Positions 1 through 15,779 are shown, numbered from the stretch's first letter. The stretch: DNA of 64,000 bases from Inonotus obliquus (GCA_032164295.1 JAJHTX010000002.1:1364001-1428000); one strand, 5' to 3'. The notes: a model not told the origin generated them from the sequence alone. A program made the numbers and translations.

Positions 1-645
1 ATTGCGAGTAGAGGCGATGCGGGAATTGCTTACCGGCCGCGGAGAGACCAGCATTGCGAGCAAGGTAGACTACTGTTGCCGAAGTGGCGATATACGGAAC
101 GCCGCCTGCATAAAAACATCAATGCTACGTACCTCGCTTAGGGACAAACAAGAAAAATGAAACATACCAAGTAGACCAAAGACAAACACTGGCTTAGGTA
201 CAGACCTCGCCACTCCACCGGTGATTCCGATCTGGAGGGAAGTCAAGATTGATGAACCAACTCGCAAGGAACAATCAAAAACAAGTTCAGGACATACAAA
301 TGAATCATCTTCGGGCTTAGTTGGCTTTACGGAATCGACGGTTATGTTTGCACCGGCAATGCCACGAGCGAGGCTACTGGCGGTGTTCCCTACTTCTTCC
401 TTAATGTTCGTCGCCGCGTGGCTGGGTGTTTGGGAGCCGGGTCTGTTAGACACCGAAGACGCGACACTACGGAAGGCAACTGGGCCGAGAGATAGTCTGT
501 GACTGCAGCATGGCGGGATGTTTAGTTGAGACAGTAATACAGAACGAGGCTGTACGAAAGTATGCAAGCCAACTGTAGCAGGCTGTGATGGGATCCGAAA
601 AGCGATCGGACTACGCCTGATTGTAAGAAGTGCTCTAGGCAGCAT
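1..645 (-). CDS. DUF3429-family mitochondrial membrane protein (5' part, runs off left edge)
   Basis: Exons 645-298, 231-168 and 105-34, then a donor at 33; the rest of the gene lies outside the window. The chosen ATG (645) opens an Arg/Ser-rich, acid-free N-terminus (MLPRALLTIRRSP), typical of a mitochondrial presequence. After a low-complexity spacer comes the start of the family domain, ITGGVARSVPKPVFVFGLLG, which splices in phase to GGVPYIATSATVVYLARNAG, a hydrophobic segment seen in fungal DUF3429 proteins. Two short introns (66 and 62 nt) were inferred; the first is free of stops, so an unspliced reading would look open. The molecular role of the family is not known to me; a mitochondrial inner-membrane location is inferred from the presequence and membrane segments. 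Confidence 0.72.
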
Positions 646-1165
646 TTTTTGGTTTGCAAGGTGATAGTCAAGGTGGAAGACGATGAAAAACGTGACTTTT
701 CGAGCGAGCCATTGAGGTAAGTAGTACTGGTGGTGCTCGACGACGTCATTGTCACTGTCAACTAACATTTTGCTTCCGTCGATCCTCTTCCGAAGCCTCT
801 TCCGAAAAGGGTGCGTGTGACAAATACATCACAATACACTGGAAATTGTATAAAAAATTCAATTGAGCGCATCGTCATGGCAAGCTTGGGATCCTCAGAA
901 GTCAGACTCATCCTCTCACGCGTGAAGCTAACAATTCTATTCAGTCACTATCATGTACATATTACATACATACAGTATCGAAAGAAAAAGTCAAAGTATC
1001 TATAATAACAATAAAAAGTAATGTCGTTCAATGACACATACCCTGCACGCGTTTGCGAGCATGCAAACTAGCAGGTCAACATATCAATGCTAAAACATAT
1101 TTCGTTTTCGAAGGCATGCAATGAATAAATAATGTCCAACACGCCCTGACCGCACATTGCTGCTT
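646..1165. other. Spacer upstream of the DUF3429 gene
   Basis: 520 bp between the DUF3429 start and the 3' end of the sesquiterpene synthase, both on the minus strand. It should contain the DUF3429 promoter and the synthase 3' UTR. It is AT-rich around 950-1020. I see no further coding sequence. Confidence 0.5.
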
Positions 1166-2630
1166 CTACCTGCACACCTCCGCGTGGCCGTGATTGAAGA
1201 ATTGAAGCAGCCATGAGGCCATATTCCGCATGCCTCGACCGGCTCGGTAAATTAGTCTCAATGGCAAGTACGCCGATTGAGCGTCGCTCCGGTTCGTACT
1301 CAGGCACTCTGGACTCTTCCTCTCCGTACCTGCCGTAGAAGTCGTGCTCTCCTTCTTCGGCAGAAGCTTCACGTAGCGATGCTTCTTCACCTCCGCACCC
1401 TCAGTGCCAAAGTACCGTTGACTCATGAAGCTCCAGTGGAGTGCACCAACGATCCAGTCTTGAAGGCCTTGTACGTACCCGGCTACGTCTCGGTCGAGCT
1501 GCGCGTCACCGAACGATGGAATTCGTGCTTTGTTCGCGACAAAATTCTCCATAGTGACTCGGCACATCTCACCCACGTAGTCCATCGCATCTTGCAACTC
1601 CATCCCGTACCGCTGTTCAAGAATGATGATCATGTTGTGGGTTTCGCCGCGTGCCTGTTCGACATTGTACGAAAATATGTCCTGTTTTGATCCGATCATG
1701 AGTAAAGAAAAATTAGCTTTTGCAAAAACAAGAAACCCCACGTTTGACCAGGTCACCAAGTCATTACTGCCCTGATTTAACGCTTTGATGATCTTATTGC
1801 AATTAGGATCATCACCTTATCAGTGATTGATGTAAAGTGTCACAATTCAAAACAACTTACAGGATGTTCAATGACGAAGTCTGGGAGGTTGATACCAAGC
1901 CCATACTCAATCAAATCGAACACGGGCTTGCATCCGCTCTCGTCCCGACGCACGTCAATGTACGCCTCTAGGTCTGGAATTTCGCCATGTTCCCGATGTA
2001 TCGATTGAATGTGGACTGCTTCGAAGAAGAGCTGCAGATTCTCCTTGAAGCGTGCTTGAACATCTGGACCTGCATCAGTAATACAGCGGAGCCAATAGCT
2101 AAACGCAACATGTTAGTAACGAGGCGTACAATAATAAACTTATGCAAATCATACTCTCTTGCCAGTTTACCGGCACTAATTTCTTCGGCAGGTTGGCCCT
2201 TGCAAGGTCTGTGCTCATGAGGAAACCAGAGTGCATTCATGACAACGTCGGAAAGTAAATCTGCGTCTCGCGTCATCATACCATCCGAAATGTTGTCGAG
2301 GTGAAACAGATAGTTCATAAAGTCGCTTATCACCCGCAAGTGGTGGGCATCGCAGGTCGTATAGCAGAACGCGGTGAGCTCGCCTGCGTGTAGCCCGTAG
2401 AGTGCCTTGCGCATCTTTGGGGTGAGTTCGGGGCATCCATGGTCCAACCACCTGTCTGCCTCCACGGCGACGGTATCGCCGTGCGGGTTATACGAAAGAG
2501 GGAACTTGCAATGCGACACCAGGTCAGGCAGAACGTATCCTTCTGGAGATTGGTTCGTCGATGAACGCACAGTGGTGGGTGTGGGTAAGGGGAGTAGCGA
2601 GGCTGGCGAAGAACCGGAAGCTTTGACCAT
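1166..2630 (-). CDS. Sesquiterpene synthase (class I terpene cyclase)
   Basis: Predicted to ionise and cyclise farnesyl diphosphate to a sesquiterpene, with Mg2+, in the cytosol. Exons 2630-2155, 2098-1861, 1792-1742 and 1681-1166 give 426 residues. The Asp-rich motif is DNISD (about 112-116). The NSE triad NDIFSYNVE (N255, S259, E263) is only complete once the third intron, with donor GTGGGG, is removed. An Arg (R209, in VRRDESG) lies 46 residues before N255, the usual place of the pyrophosphate-sensor Arg. A C-terminal RY pair (344-345) is present. All catalytic elements are therefore intact. These motifs match the Agaricomycete Cop/protoilludene-type synthases; the product cannot be told from sequence. 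An in-frame ATG 33 nt upstream (2663) is an alternative start. Nearest neighbours downstream in the window are two ene-reductases. Confidence 0.9.
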
Positions 2631-2750
2631 AATGACGAGTAGAGTGGACAAATATAAGCGCACGAAGTGGACCTGGAAGAGGCTGGAACTATAAAGTGAG
2701 CGAAGTACGAGTCGCTTTGTTGGGAGTCAGTCAGGGGTGAGGTTGGCATG

Positions 2751-2758
2751 TTTTTATA
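2751..2758 (-). promoter_or_regulatory. TATA-like box upstream of the sesquiterpene synthase
   Basis: TATAAAAA on the minus strand about 120 nt before the chosen ATG. Its place fits a core promoter with a 5' UTR of roughly 90 nt. Position is the only support. Confidence 0.4.
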
Positions 2759-2759
2759 C

Positions 2760-5700
2760 CAGTTACCAGGTCATGGACTCCAAGCGGGAATCGGCTGGAC
2801 GGGTCCAAACCGAGCCATCGGATTTCAAAGTCACGGTTCCCTTTTCGACTTCATCTGTCAGTGAGACCAACCAAGAGCCGTAAATCCGTATTCAGCCATG
2901 TTTGGTATCATCATAATTTTTAGTCTGGAGGAGTTGTTCCTGAAACCATTCCAGTCAGATGAGATTCGAAATACTAGACCAATCATGTGGGGATGAGCCT
3001 CATAGCTTTAGCACCGAGCGCAAGGAAGAGTGACCTTTCTAAAGCAGTAACACGGCAACCAAGGGACAACACAGCACCGTGAACACGGTGATTTCCATAA
3101 TCATCGGAATGACTCTGCCCGGAACCGGTGGGATCGCCTGTATAGTGGAACACTGTTGTTTACGGGATGGGATCCCAATGTGAGACGAACGAGGGCGACG
3201 CCAAGTATGGAGTCATGAACGAGCCGGGATGACATACGCATACATACAAACGGAGGACGGAACCCTCGGCAAAATTGAATGAGTTGTGTTATCATGATCA
3301 ATAACCGAAACCCGCAACGCCAGCGAAAAATCCTCGTAAGCTGCGCAGCCATGTTGTTCATGAAAATGGTGGTAAAAGAGTGCTCATGGCTATCGAAGCG
3401 TACGGTGGCACTGCAGGAGCGTGGAGACCACGCCTTGTCCCTGAAAGGTTTACCGAAGAGGGAAAGTTGTATATCCTCCACGACATCCCAACCTGGATTA
3501 CGGATCCTGTGAACGAGAGATTGGCGCGTTTCGGCGGACGAGTAGGTTTTGAGTTGAGACGGATGCCTACCTTGATGAGTTACGAGCGCACTCACACATC
3601 TTGTCGGAACTCAAGCATCATCATCAACATAAACCAGTGCGTACTGACGGACTGTCCAACGAGACCATCGACGACAGCAATGAAGATTGGTTGCTTTAAT
3701 GTCCGATCAACGCAAAACGGGGTCCGTAAAAAGACAAACAACCGCAGTACAGTGGCAGACGGGAAATGCCAGCAGTGCGAATGCCGTAACTAGCAACCTC
3801 GCCAACATTTGACGTACAACCGGGAAAAACAACCTTAATTCTGAAAAGGTTATGGTTTTATCGGGAGGCTGAGAGAGAATAGAAACAGGCTCGTCGGTGA
3901 ATGGGACGGGAGAAACGAACGAACGGTCGCCTCGCCTGTAACGCGACGATCGTGGAAAGATCGGCGTTCATCTCATCTATGTCCGTCCACATTTGGCTGT
4001 TAGATAGCATCCTCTCTTGATATGAAAACGCTCTCCTCCAAACTCATTCTCTGAATACCATGTCTTCAACACGGTGAGATTTGGGATCTCGGTGTATTTA
4101 CTCTCAATATCCGCATCCACTCCCTCCGTTTTTTGAAATGGACCCGTTCTGTTAGACAAATTCTCCCCTTTCAGCCAAATTCAGATCGACGTATATCTAT
4201 CATTAGACCCAGCCACCGAAGGAACCACCACCTAGCCACTGTATCATCGTGTCTCGCACAGCCGTTCTCATTCCTTCCCAGGTCCATTCTCGCTACCGAT
4301 TATCGCTTAGATGCGGAGTTATTCTAGCTGCGTACGATCTTCTACTGCAGACAAGTAGTACATTATTGCTCCTCCGTCATCCAGATTCATCGACCAGCAG
4401 TGCCAATACAATCGAACAATCAAGACCTCACATGAAAAATGTTCTACGGAGTATAGTTGACTTCGGATAATGGAAGTTATTGATTGGTAGTAGTCCTGTG
4501 AGAATCTATCCGCGACGCCAACAATAAGGAGGACAAGACTTCTGACGACGGATTCAGGTATTTGCATTTTCTTGAATCCTGTCTAGTTCAGTCGGGCGCT
4601 TATCTATGCCCCTTGTCCACGAAGAGCCAAACGATAATGGAATTAACTCCGGGGCTTCTCGTCATCGTTTGGTTGGCGAAATGGATTGATTCGATCATGA
4701 TACATACCCTGTCCGGAATAGTTGAAGTTTCACGGATAGTGGCTCCACTTCGCTGTTGTACTGCAAGGCCGCGAGTAATGCACCGAAGAAGCGGACAAGT
4801 CTCAGAGGCTGGACGTGTCAAACCGGTAAGATCGGATAGTGAGGCATCTCACTATCAACAACCAAGAACAGTGGTGTCGGGAGGCGTAGTAGAAATAATC
4901 ACCCGAGAGAGTGAAATAAATCCCTCTTCGTCGTAATCCAGAAGGAAATCCGCAGCGTTTGATGTTATACGTGATGTCGACCGCAATCTACAGCCGTGCG
5001 GCAGCCGCCACGCATACAAATGCGCGAAGTCAAGACGCGCTAGCGCGGATACCTCGTGACGGAGTACACTTGGAGGCCAGGATGCGCCGACCGGGACGCC
5101 ACCGTCCGACGCCGAATCCCTGAGCGAAACTGATAAGGAACAAATGGCGATGGTCGGCAGACGCATCATCTGAGATACCAGTATCAAGCCACCGAGCACC
5201 ATTGAATAGGGCTCCGATATGCAGGGCTGCAATAGTCTGTGCATGCATTTAATTATGTATGTATTTCCGTCGTTATAGATGCGGATCAATCGTCAAGTGC
5301 CGGAGAGTTCATTAAAAAAGCGGATATCGGAGTGTTTGCCAATCATCCTACTTTCTCAAAACCGCGAAGGCGCATCAGCCTCTTGTAGGATAAATTGAAG
5401 AATGCCACGTACGAAAGCGGCATAATTTATGTCGGAAAAGCCCATGCTCACCAAGCATGAATGGCTGACAGTCTCGGACGAGTTGAATGCCCTCGTTCTA
5501 AATGCTATATGCTATGTATTAGCAATCCCAGTTCTATCAACTTTGCCTCCGCAAAATACTCTTTGGGTCAGTATCATCCGGGATCCAGGAACTCTATCTT
5601 ACACAGAATCTTTCAAGCCCTAGTAGGAAGTCATGGATCATATCCTCCATCTACGAGATGAAATCTTACTGAAAAATTATGGAGTACAAGGGGGGTTCCA

Positions 5701-7138
5701 TCGACGCTCGAAATTTCAAAACGGTAAGGCCGAACTGAAGGGAACCGAGCCATCCGAACTCCCGTCTTTCCGAAAATGTCCAGGACAAAAGATGGTGGTC
5801 ACTGGAGAAAGAAATGCATTTCTTGCTACCATTCCTTGGTTAGTATTTGCAATATCTTGGAGAACTAGCTATACTGCAGACCGATCACTTTCGAAACTTC
5901 TTTTTAGTACGTGTATGACACACTTCGATGAAGCTGGTTACTCGTACCGGGGGCCATTCTTTTTCAGAGTAATCGTTGCACGACTGAGAGCTTGATGAAA
6001 CGAAAAATCATCTCATTGGCAAACCGGTACCGACTAAGGACCAGGCTGTACGAGATTGTAATTCATTGTGGGCCAATATTCCTTGTACAACAGGGAGGGG
6101 GACGAAATAGACTCACTCGCGTCGGGAATGTGCAACCTAATCATCAGCTTTGGGATTTATGACTGTGAGTCACGGCATCAACGGTCCGCTAGCCCAAAGT
6201 CCGAGCAGAGTGAGGAAAGGAACTTCTATAAAGACAAAGTGCGCCACCGTGATCACCGCCGACGCTGAAGAAACCCCGATGAAGCCGAGATGTACAAATT
6301 TGCTTCAGCTTGCACCGACGACATTGAGTCCTAGAATTGAGGTAATTTAACACCTGACCAACATTTAGCCACGTTTTTTGCTGAGTTGGTGCACGGGAAG
6401 GTCAGACCATCAGAACATAGAATTACCATTTAGACAAGGATGATACAGCAGCAATATCATTCTTGTGGCTTCAACTACATCTGTGAAATGGCGTGAAATT
6501 CCAATAATCCAATTTCATGAATGCCGTACGCGCGCGGAACTGTTCCTGTTGGTACGGCACTCAAGTAAGGAATGTCATAATTTCCTATATGCCCACCATG
6601 AATACTGTATCATAGTCATATGTAGCATCGGAAAGCCATACCGAGCTTCATGTGTCGTTGAACGTTCGCGGGACGACGCATTCAGCCGCTCATGTAATTC
6701 GTCAACGTTCTCCTTTTGACGAGACAGACAGACCGAGGGATTACTTGGACACCGTATAGGGTCTTTTCACATCCCTCCTATGCTTGTCACAGCCGATCGA
6801 GGTGCGATACGACAAGTCAAAGAGCTTGAAGGCGGGGATCATACATACTCAGTCTCGTGACACTCGGTCTTATCGGTCCGCAAGGCTATCACCAGCATGA
6901 GCAAGTATATCGTCATTTCTACAGAATCGGGTGTAAGAACAATTTTCCCCCGATATCGAATGTTCTCCCTTGTCTAGAAAATTGCATCTTGTGCTACTGC
7001 TACCACAAAGAGCAACTCGTCATGTACTCACTGGTTCTCCAGGATTGATACCGAGAGATTATTACTAAGTTGCCTTCAACTGCCGGCCGAGTGCTTCTCC
7101 AGAGCGAAGGTGCTAGTAGCTTGAGTTATCGTGGGGGT
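2760..7138. other. 4.4 kb gene-poor interval
   Basis: No recognisable gene on either strand. Open frames are short, overlap in several frames and carry no family motif. The best-looking is at 3386-3793 (+), whose first 60 codons look coding in composition but match nothing I know. An overlapping minus-strand frame covers 3101-3595, and another open stretch lies at 5633-5995. The interval may be decayed genes or transposon remains; no terminal repeats or transposase motifs were seen. Confidence 0.4.
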
Positions 7139-7146
7139 TATAAGAG
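7139..7146 (+). promoter_or_regulatory. TATA-like box of ene-reductase 1
   Basis: TATAAGAG lies 32 nt before the predicted ATG at 7178. The paralogue at 11637 has a similar TATAAAA at a comparable distance, which supports both the box and the chosen starts. Confidence 0.4.
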
Positions 7147-7177
7147 GACTCGCGACTGGAAAGAGGGGCATCGAAAG

Positions 7178-8657
<1,480 letters not shown>

Positions 8658-11585
8658 GTGTTCCGAATCGGCTTCAAAGGTAGTTACTTGATATATTCTG
8701 ATGTAGTATTAGATTGGGCAATGACTGTGATACAGACTCACTTTCCTCCTTCCATACCGGCGGGCAATTTGCAAGCCGTGCAAGCCGTAGGATCGCATCA
8801 GCTGCAAAAATTACATAAAGAAACAGTGCGTCGAGAACGCAACTCAACTGCAGAACTGACGAGACGGGCGGTGTAGAAATCCGTCCCTGACATCATTTCT
8901 TATCAGTTTTTTTCGGCTCATTTTTCAGATGATCAGAGAAAGACAAAGGGTTCTTTTCCTTGAAGCGCTGAACGGCGTACGGTACTGCACCCTGTGTCGT
9001 GTCATTTGTCGCGTCGCGGCGCGGCGACAATCAGAGTGAGGTGACACGTGTATGGTTCGATCACGTGCGATTCCTAATTCGCGAAGATCGGACAAACGAC
9101 GAGGCCATTTCTTCATTCATGCCCTCCAGTAGTGTGCCTGTTTCTCACCAACGGATCTATCTGTGTGAAACCAGTTGTTGCATCTAGCCGTCGTCTCTGT
9201 TGGGTATACGGAGGGAGAAACCTTTCCCTGTTTATCCGTCCTCACGGTTTCGCGTGGAGACCAGAATCTGAGGCCAGCCTTTCTGTAGTCTCAGTGGGCG
9301 CCTTTACTACTACTAGCCCTTTAGCCTGCGAATCGTAGGATGTGTATGCAGGCTAGTCAGCCCGGCCAGGGCTGTATATCGATCGCTCTGCCCGCGTACC
9401 TACCTTGTCTCTCATTATTTTTCAGCTACTACGAGACTTCTGCATACCGTCATACCTACATATGTACCTACAATTACTGCTCCAACTCTTTCTACTTGTC
9501 TACCTATATTCACTCGCTACATCGACCCGACGAACATTGCTGGGGCTGCTAAAGACCAAAAGGGCTGCATCTCCGCTAGCAACTGCTGCCGCGTTGTAAG
9601 CCATCACCTTTGATAACGTAAACGCCGCTTGCATTTGCTTCAGACTCTGCCATTACTATGTAGTAGCTCTGGAAGTTTGAACTTCATCTTAGATTGAGAG
9701 CCATCTGGACGAACGGAATGTGATGTAACTTTGTTGTCGTGAACTCTGCATCCGATGCTTTAACGCGCGTGCTATTCTACTCCCATCGAGCTCCAGAATA
9801 TTATACCGATGTAAGTGGGTGACTACGGGTTCCTGAATGCGACTGGACTGTTTCGATCAATGAGGGATATCTCGGCTTCTATCAAGTTTTCACCATCTAA
9901 TTTATCTTACTGAGTTACGTGAAGAGTGTTCAAGTATATATGCTGTTGGCAAAGTCAACAAGGCTATAGTGGGAATGCAGTGGTCCTGATTTTGAAAGCG
10001 TCTCATGGCAGTTTTATATTCTTACCCTCGTGGAAAATAAAACATCTCCCGAAGCCTCGTGTTTGAGGAACAAGTGACTCTTAAAGGCGAATATCTCTTT
10101 GTTACAAAGTTACAGGAGTTGTAAATCACGTTTTGCTGTTTGGTAATATTTCCTCTCTAGAGTACATGCATCGAATATACACACAGGAGGCCTCTGTGTG
10201 CAATGTCTGAGTGGTTCGAATCATGAGGGATTAGAACCTGTTTGATTCAGAGCACCTTAAGCAACCGTGCAAACCCATACTTTGTCTCGCTGCTAAGGCT
10301 GGCTCGGATGTAATTCAGAGCAGCGTGGCCCAGTTCGATATGCACCCGACACGATAAGCATATTGCACTAGAAGCATTGGCACTACAGTGCCACAATGGT
10401 GCAATCACGAAACGCGATTACTACACTACAGTAAAAGAATTCCTTACATGCAGGGTACATTAAATCTTCGGCACCTCGTTTTAGGAAGGTAGATTTGCAT
10501 GCTTTATGTGGTAGTAAAAGCGTCGGGTAGCCCTCGGCAACATGGTAATACAGTAATTCACCATTCCTTTGAACACCAATTACTTTTTCATTTGCACGAC
10601 CTCTCCCCCTCAACTATTTGCACATTTTATTTCATGTATGAAAATGGCACACTGAGACGTACCTGAGAGAATTTTTTCAATGTCTGGAAAGGACCGATTA
10701 GATTAATACAGAGAAAAGAAAAACGGAGAGATTTTGGACCAAAAACCACTCCTTTGAACACCCCGTCGCCTAATCAATTTGTTACCCCTGTCTCGGCAAG
10801 TAACACTTTACGTCATCTAATTTTCTTACTTAACACAAGAAACTATGACTTATGACAATTGTCTGCTACATAGAAATCACAATTCTTGTCCAAATTGCTT
10901 CGGAGAACATGGAATGTGCGCATGAGATACTATATAATATGAATCATAGCCCAGATCTCCCCAAACTCTGCATGTTATTATATGAGGAGATTTGGACGGA
11001 GGAACATGGTTAGAAATTGCTCTGATTCTTGCAATGTCGATTTTTTTGACATTTAACTACTCAACCAAGTTCTACAGAAACTTATATGAGGGTAGGCCAC
11101 ATAAGTTGGAATGTGATGTTATTTTTTCAGGCGAAAAGATGGAGAATTGCGGGAGAAAATGCCAGGTGTTCAAAGGAGTGGTGGTGTTCAAAGGAACGGT
11201 GAATTACTGTATCGGCAAAGACTTGGGATCGACTTGAAAAACACCTTCCATATGTGGGGGTGCCGACCAGTACAGAAGCGCGTGATTATGTAATGGTCGA
11301 TACCTTCTTGTTGGACAGCCTGATCACAAGCAAGACCGGGTTTAACTGCACCAATTATTCTATTCTTCTCGAACGAGTTCAGTGTGGCTTTCCATCTATG
11401 ATGAACGACCTTCGTGACGCAAAGATTTCACCACATGTGTATCATTACATAATCACTCGCTTATCGTGATTTTTGGTACCCACCTGTATATCCTATCGCA
11501 CTTAAGTTAGTCATCCTGCCTGCTTATCTGCGAAACTCTATTCAGTCTGTCCCCATTCAACCCGAAAAAATCGTTGAATCCACGG
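8658..11585. other. 2.9 kb gap between the two ene-reductase genes
   Basis: No gene recognised. 8.7-10.3 kb shows only short unconnected frames. 10.5-11.2 kb is AT-rich and bounded by inverted repeats (separate entry). A perfect 7-bp-stem palindrome, TGGCACT-AC-AGTGCCA, sits at 10378-10393. Short frames at 10992-11237 and 11254-11469 match no family I know. Confidence 0.4.
10548..11212. repeat. Nested inverted repeats bounding an AT-rich 665-bp segment
   Basis: The outer arms, 10548-10577 and 11183-11212, are reverse complements over 30 nt with one mismatch (core ACAGTAATTCACC then TCCTTTGAACACC). The inner arms, 10745-10762 and 11165-11182, are a perfect 18-nt inverted pair (ACCACTCCTTTGAACACC). 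All four arms share CCTTTGAACACC. The order outer-inner...inner-outer is fold-back. I see no transposase inside and no clear target-site duplication. It could be a small non-autonomous DNA element or a decayed palindromic insertion. Confidence 0.6.
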
Positions 11586-11592
11586 TATAAAA
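11586..11592 (+). promoter_or_regulatory. TATA box of ene-reductase 2
   Basis: TATAAAA 45 nt before the predicted ATG at 11637, in a position like that of the TATA-like box of copy 1. Confidence 0.45.
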
Positions 11593-11636
11593 CCTGCCAT
11601 GGTTTGTGCATGAAATGGCAGATAAATTCACTCAAC

Positions 11637-13165
<1,529 letters not shown>

Positions 13166-13560
13166 AATTAGACTTTGTAACATGGATGAACACACGGATT
13201 CGCAGCGTAGTAGCTTGGATATGTGTTCTTGTTGACATGTTAGGACGCCATTTACGGCAGCATCAGGTTAATTAGATTCATACAGATTTTACAAGAATGC
13301 ATCGAGCATGAAAAGCAGAGGGATGGGACAGCTACTATCATCTGAGACTACCCCCATGCTATTTGGTGCTGTTTGGATTACGTCGGGAATAACAGGGATT
13401 TCTCACGTGCCAGGTGCAGCCTACACACACATCGAACGAACGACATCGAGCACTCCTCAATCCCCTCCTCCGTCTTCACCGTCATATATAGTGAGTCAAA
13501 TCGCGGCTCATGGCATTCATAGAAGCTGAACTGTGATTGTGGAAGGCCTGAAGCTCTAGA
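13166..13560. other. Spacer between ene-reductase 2 and ATP18
   Basis: 395 bp with no coding sequence recognised; expected to hold the ene-reductase 3' UTR and the ATP18 promoter. Confidence 0.5.
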
Positions 13561-13862
13561 ATGGCTTTCCTTGGACTCCGCAAGTGGCCAACGCCAGTAC
13601 GTGTCCATATCGTTTCTACTGCTTCGGTGCTCACGTATGACCTTGCAGGTCTTAAAACCATTGGCGCCATTCGTTGCTGCCTCGGGTTTGACATTCTACC
13701 TCGTCACCTCTCTGCAAAACATGGCAGTGCGCTGTTCGTCACTTCCCTTCGCCTCTGTAACTGGAATGCTGACGCCGCCTTTTAGCTGAGACGTACGCGA
13801 ACGACCCGAAGAACCCGTATGCTGCGCAGGTAGCGAAAGAGAAGGCGGCTGCACACCACTAG
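13561..13862 (+). CDS. ATP18: ATP synthase subunit J (F1Fo membrane-sector small subunit)
   Basis: A small single-span subunit of the mitochondrial Fo sector, linked to dimer formation. Exons 13561-13596, 13649-13733 and 13786-13862 give 65 residues, close to the usual 60. The protein begins MAFLGLRKWPTP, continues with VLKPLAPFVAASGLTFYLVT (the membrane span) and ends YANDPKNPYAAQVAKE then KAAAHH; the WPTPV...P and YANDPxNPYA blocks are family hallmarks. The second donor (GTTCGT at 13734) was chosen because it alone restores the conserved last exon; the earlier GT at the same place leads to a stop. Short introns of 52 nt each. Confidence 0.9.
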
Positions 13863-14394
13863 ATCATACATAGCTGTGTCCTGACATCAACTACTTGACA
13901 AAAGCATCCAATAGAAAACATCAAACAATATGTTCGACCGAACAAATATTCTTGGCAACACGCAACGTTTGGATCGCATTTTGTCTGCCTGATTGACGGT
14001 GCGGTTTCATGCTCCGTTGGTAAGCTACTGTCGTTCAAGATTCTTCAAGCCATCCGACTATTATTCCTATTTTCATGTTCTCGGTGCTACGGTCAAGGTT
14101 AGAGGTAAATTTGCTTGTGATGTGAAATATTCCGTGATGGGCCGTATGGAAGTATTCTTATGGATCCCCCTAATCATCCGCAACCCCCTTCCTCATCGCC
14201 GAGGCCTCGCTAAATTACGTTGCCTAAGCGATGGCGATGGTTTCGCAATCTTCTCTCCTTCTCTCACCTTCACTATCACTATCTAGCTTCAGCCCGTCCA
14301 TCCTGGACACCTTTTCTCCGTCGCTCCTTCATCCCGCCATTCATTCCTACTTAGAATTTAGCCGTGCTTAACTGCACTGGCTTCAAGGCGACTT
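13863..14394. other. Spacer between ATP18 and the DUF4203 gene
   Basis: 532 bp, mixed composition, with pyrimidine-rich stretches at 14250-14340 just before the downstream start, a common feature of fungal promoters. No coding sequence recognised. Confidence 0.45.
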
Positions 14395-15779
14395 ATGCCT
14401 TTCCATTCTCTCCCATTACGGGCATGTATCCTATCCTACCTACTCTCCTGTGTGCTCCTCCAGTGCAAGGCGACATTCGATAACGGCACGATTTACGTTC
14501 TTGGTGATGATTCGGGTTCCATCACAGTCTTGGATCCAAATTCAGGCAACGAAGTCGAGCAGAGTCCTGCCAGCGATGGTGCCGGAGAGGGCATGAACCT
14601 CCCTGCTCTCCTCTGGATCGTGTTCTCATTCTTGCTCGGCGTACCGCTGGTGACATTGGGTGTACGATTGGGTCGCTTTACGAGCGGTGTTGGGCTCGGA
14701 CTTGGTTTAGCCGTTGCATGTGAGTAATATTTTCGCCTAGCTATGTGCGGTCTCGGACAATGATCGCCATTTGTTTCGTTCCCTTATAGTGTGGGCATCC
14801 GTCATCAACACAGTTGGTAGTGGCAGGATCCCCGACCTTGTTATACTCGCCATCACAGTTGTTCTCTTCCTTATTGGCTTCATCGTTGGAGTTATCACAA
14901 TTGAATATCGTGTGGGAGGCGCAGTACTCGGTGCAACAGGGGGAATGTCGGTCATTATACGTGTGATTCTCATGAGGGAAGACCTGTTAGTGCCGATATA
15001 TTACGTTAATTGGGTTTTATGCGCAGTATTTGGAGCCGTAGGGCTGTTATTCGTCATCTGCAGGGAGCGCTGGGGTGTGGTAAGTTTTCCATTCACCTTC
15101 TCTCAATTTTACTAGAAGTCTAGAATTAATTCTTCATTAGATTGTCGGGAGTTCCGCTGCTGGTTCTTTCCTGGTCTCCTTGGGCATCGACCTGCTAATC
15201 AACAGGCAATCCGGTATGTCGCGGGGACTCCGATATCTCTTCGACCGGAATAAGAACCACCTTGCGGTGCGTTTTCTTTCACATGAACTTTTCTGTGAGC
15301 TTACTTGCTTGTTCAGGATATTCTCGGTACCGGTTATAAACCACCCATATCAACAATAGTGCTCATGGCCGTATCCCTCGCCATCATGTAAGTCCCAGTT
15401 CCCAAAGATTAACATAACCTTTATTCAATATTGTGCATTGATTCATACATACAACAGACCCTTATTCTCTTTCGCCCAACACAAAATCTTCCCACAACCA
15501 TTCCGCAAGACCCGACACAGACCGTCCTCATTACTAGGCGACGATGCAAGTATTCGCTCGCGAACGTGGATTGGCAAGTTTCGCGGACGCACGCACACAC
15601 GGAATACTTCGATAGCAATGTCAGCAGAGGAGTCAGCACCTACGCAAGCACTCGTCAAACATTCGGAAGAATCGACACTTGCGGCGACGCCAACTGCGGC
15701 AACTTATCGAGACGATGAGCTGAAAGAGGAGACTCTGGCGGCTGCGGGCGTTCCGAAACTAAAGTATACTCAGCATTGA
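14395..15779 (+). CDS. DUF4203 / TM198-like multi-pass membrane protein
   Basis: Exons 14395-14719, 14790-15079, 15141-15266, 15317-15387 and 15458-15779 give 377 residues. An N-terminal signal peptide (about 1-26, rich in Leu/Cys) is followed by a short lumenal Asp/Gly-rich segment. Then come about seven hydrophobic spans containing LWIVFSFLLGVPLVTLG, LVILAITVVLFLIGFIVGV and YVNWVLCAVFGAVGLLFVI. The region with Gly-rich helices and the IVGSSAAGSFLVSLGIDLLI segment matches the TMEM198/DUF4203 fold. The C-terminal 110 residues are hydrophilic, Ser/Thr/Glu-rich and probably cytosolic. Fungal members have no firmly known function. Every splice junction keeps phase, so the model is consistent. 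Confidence 0.8.

Noticed and set aside
10198..10260. tRNA-like segment with TGTCTGAGTGGTTC and GGTTCGAATC
   Set aside because: It resembles both an A box and a B box, but they overlap on the same bases. No acceptor stem, anticodon arm or T arm can be paired, so it is not a tRNA.
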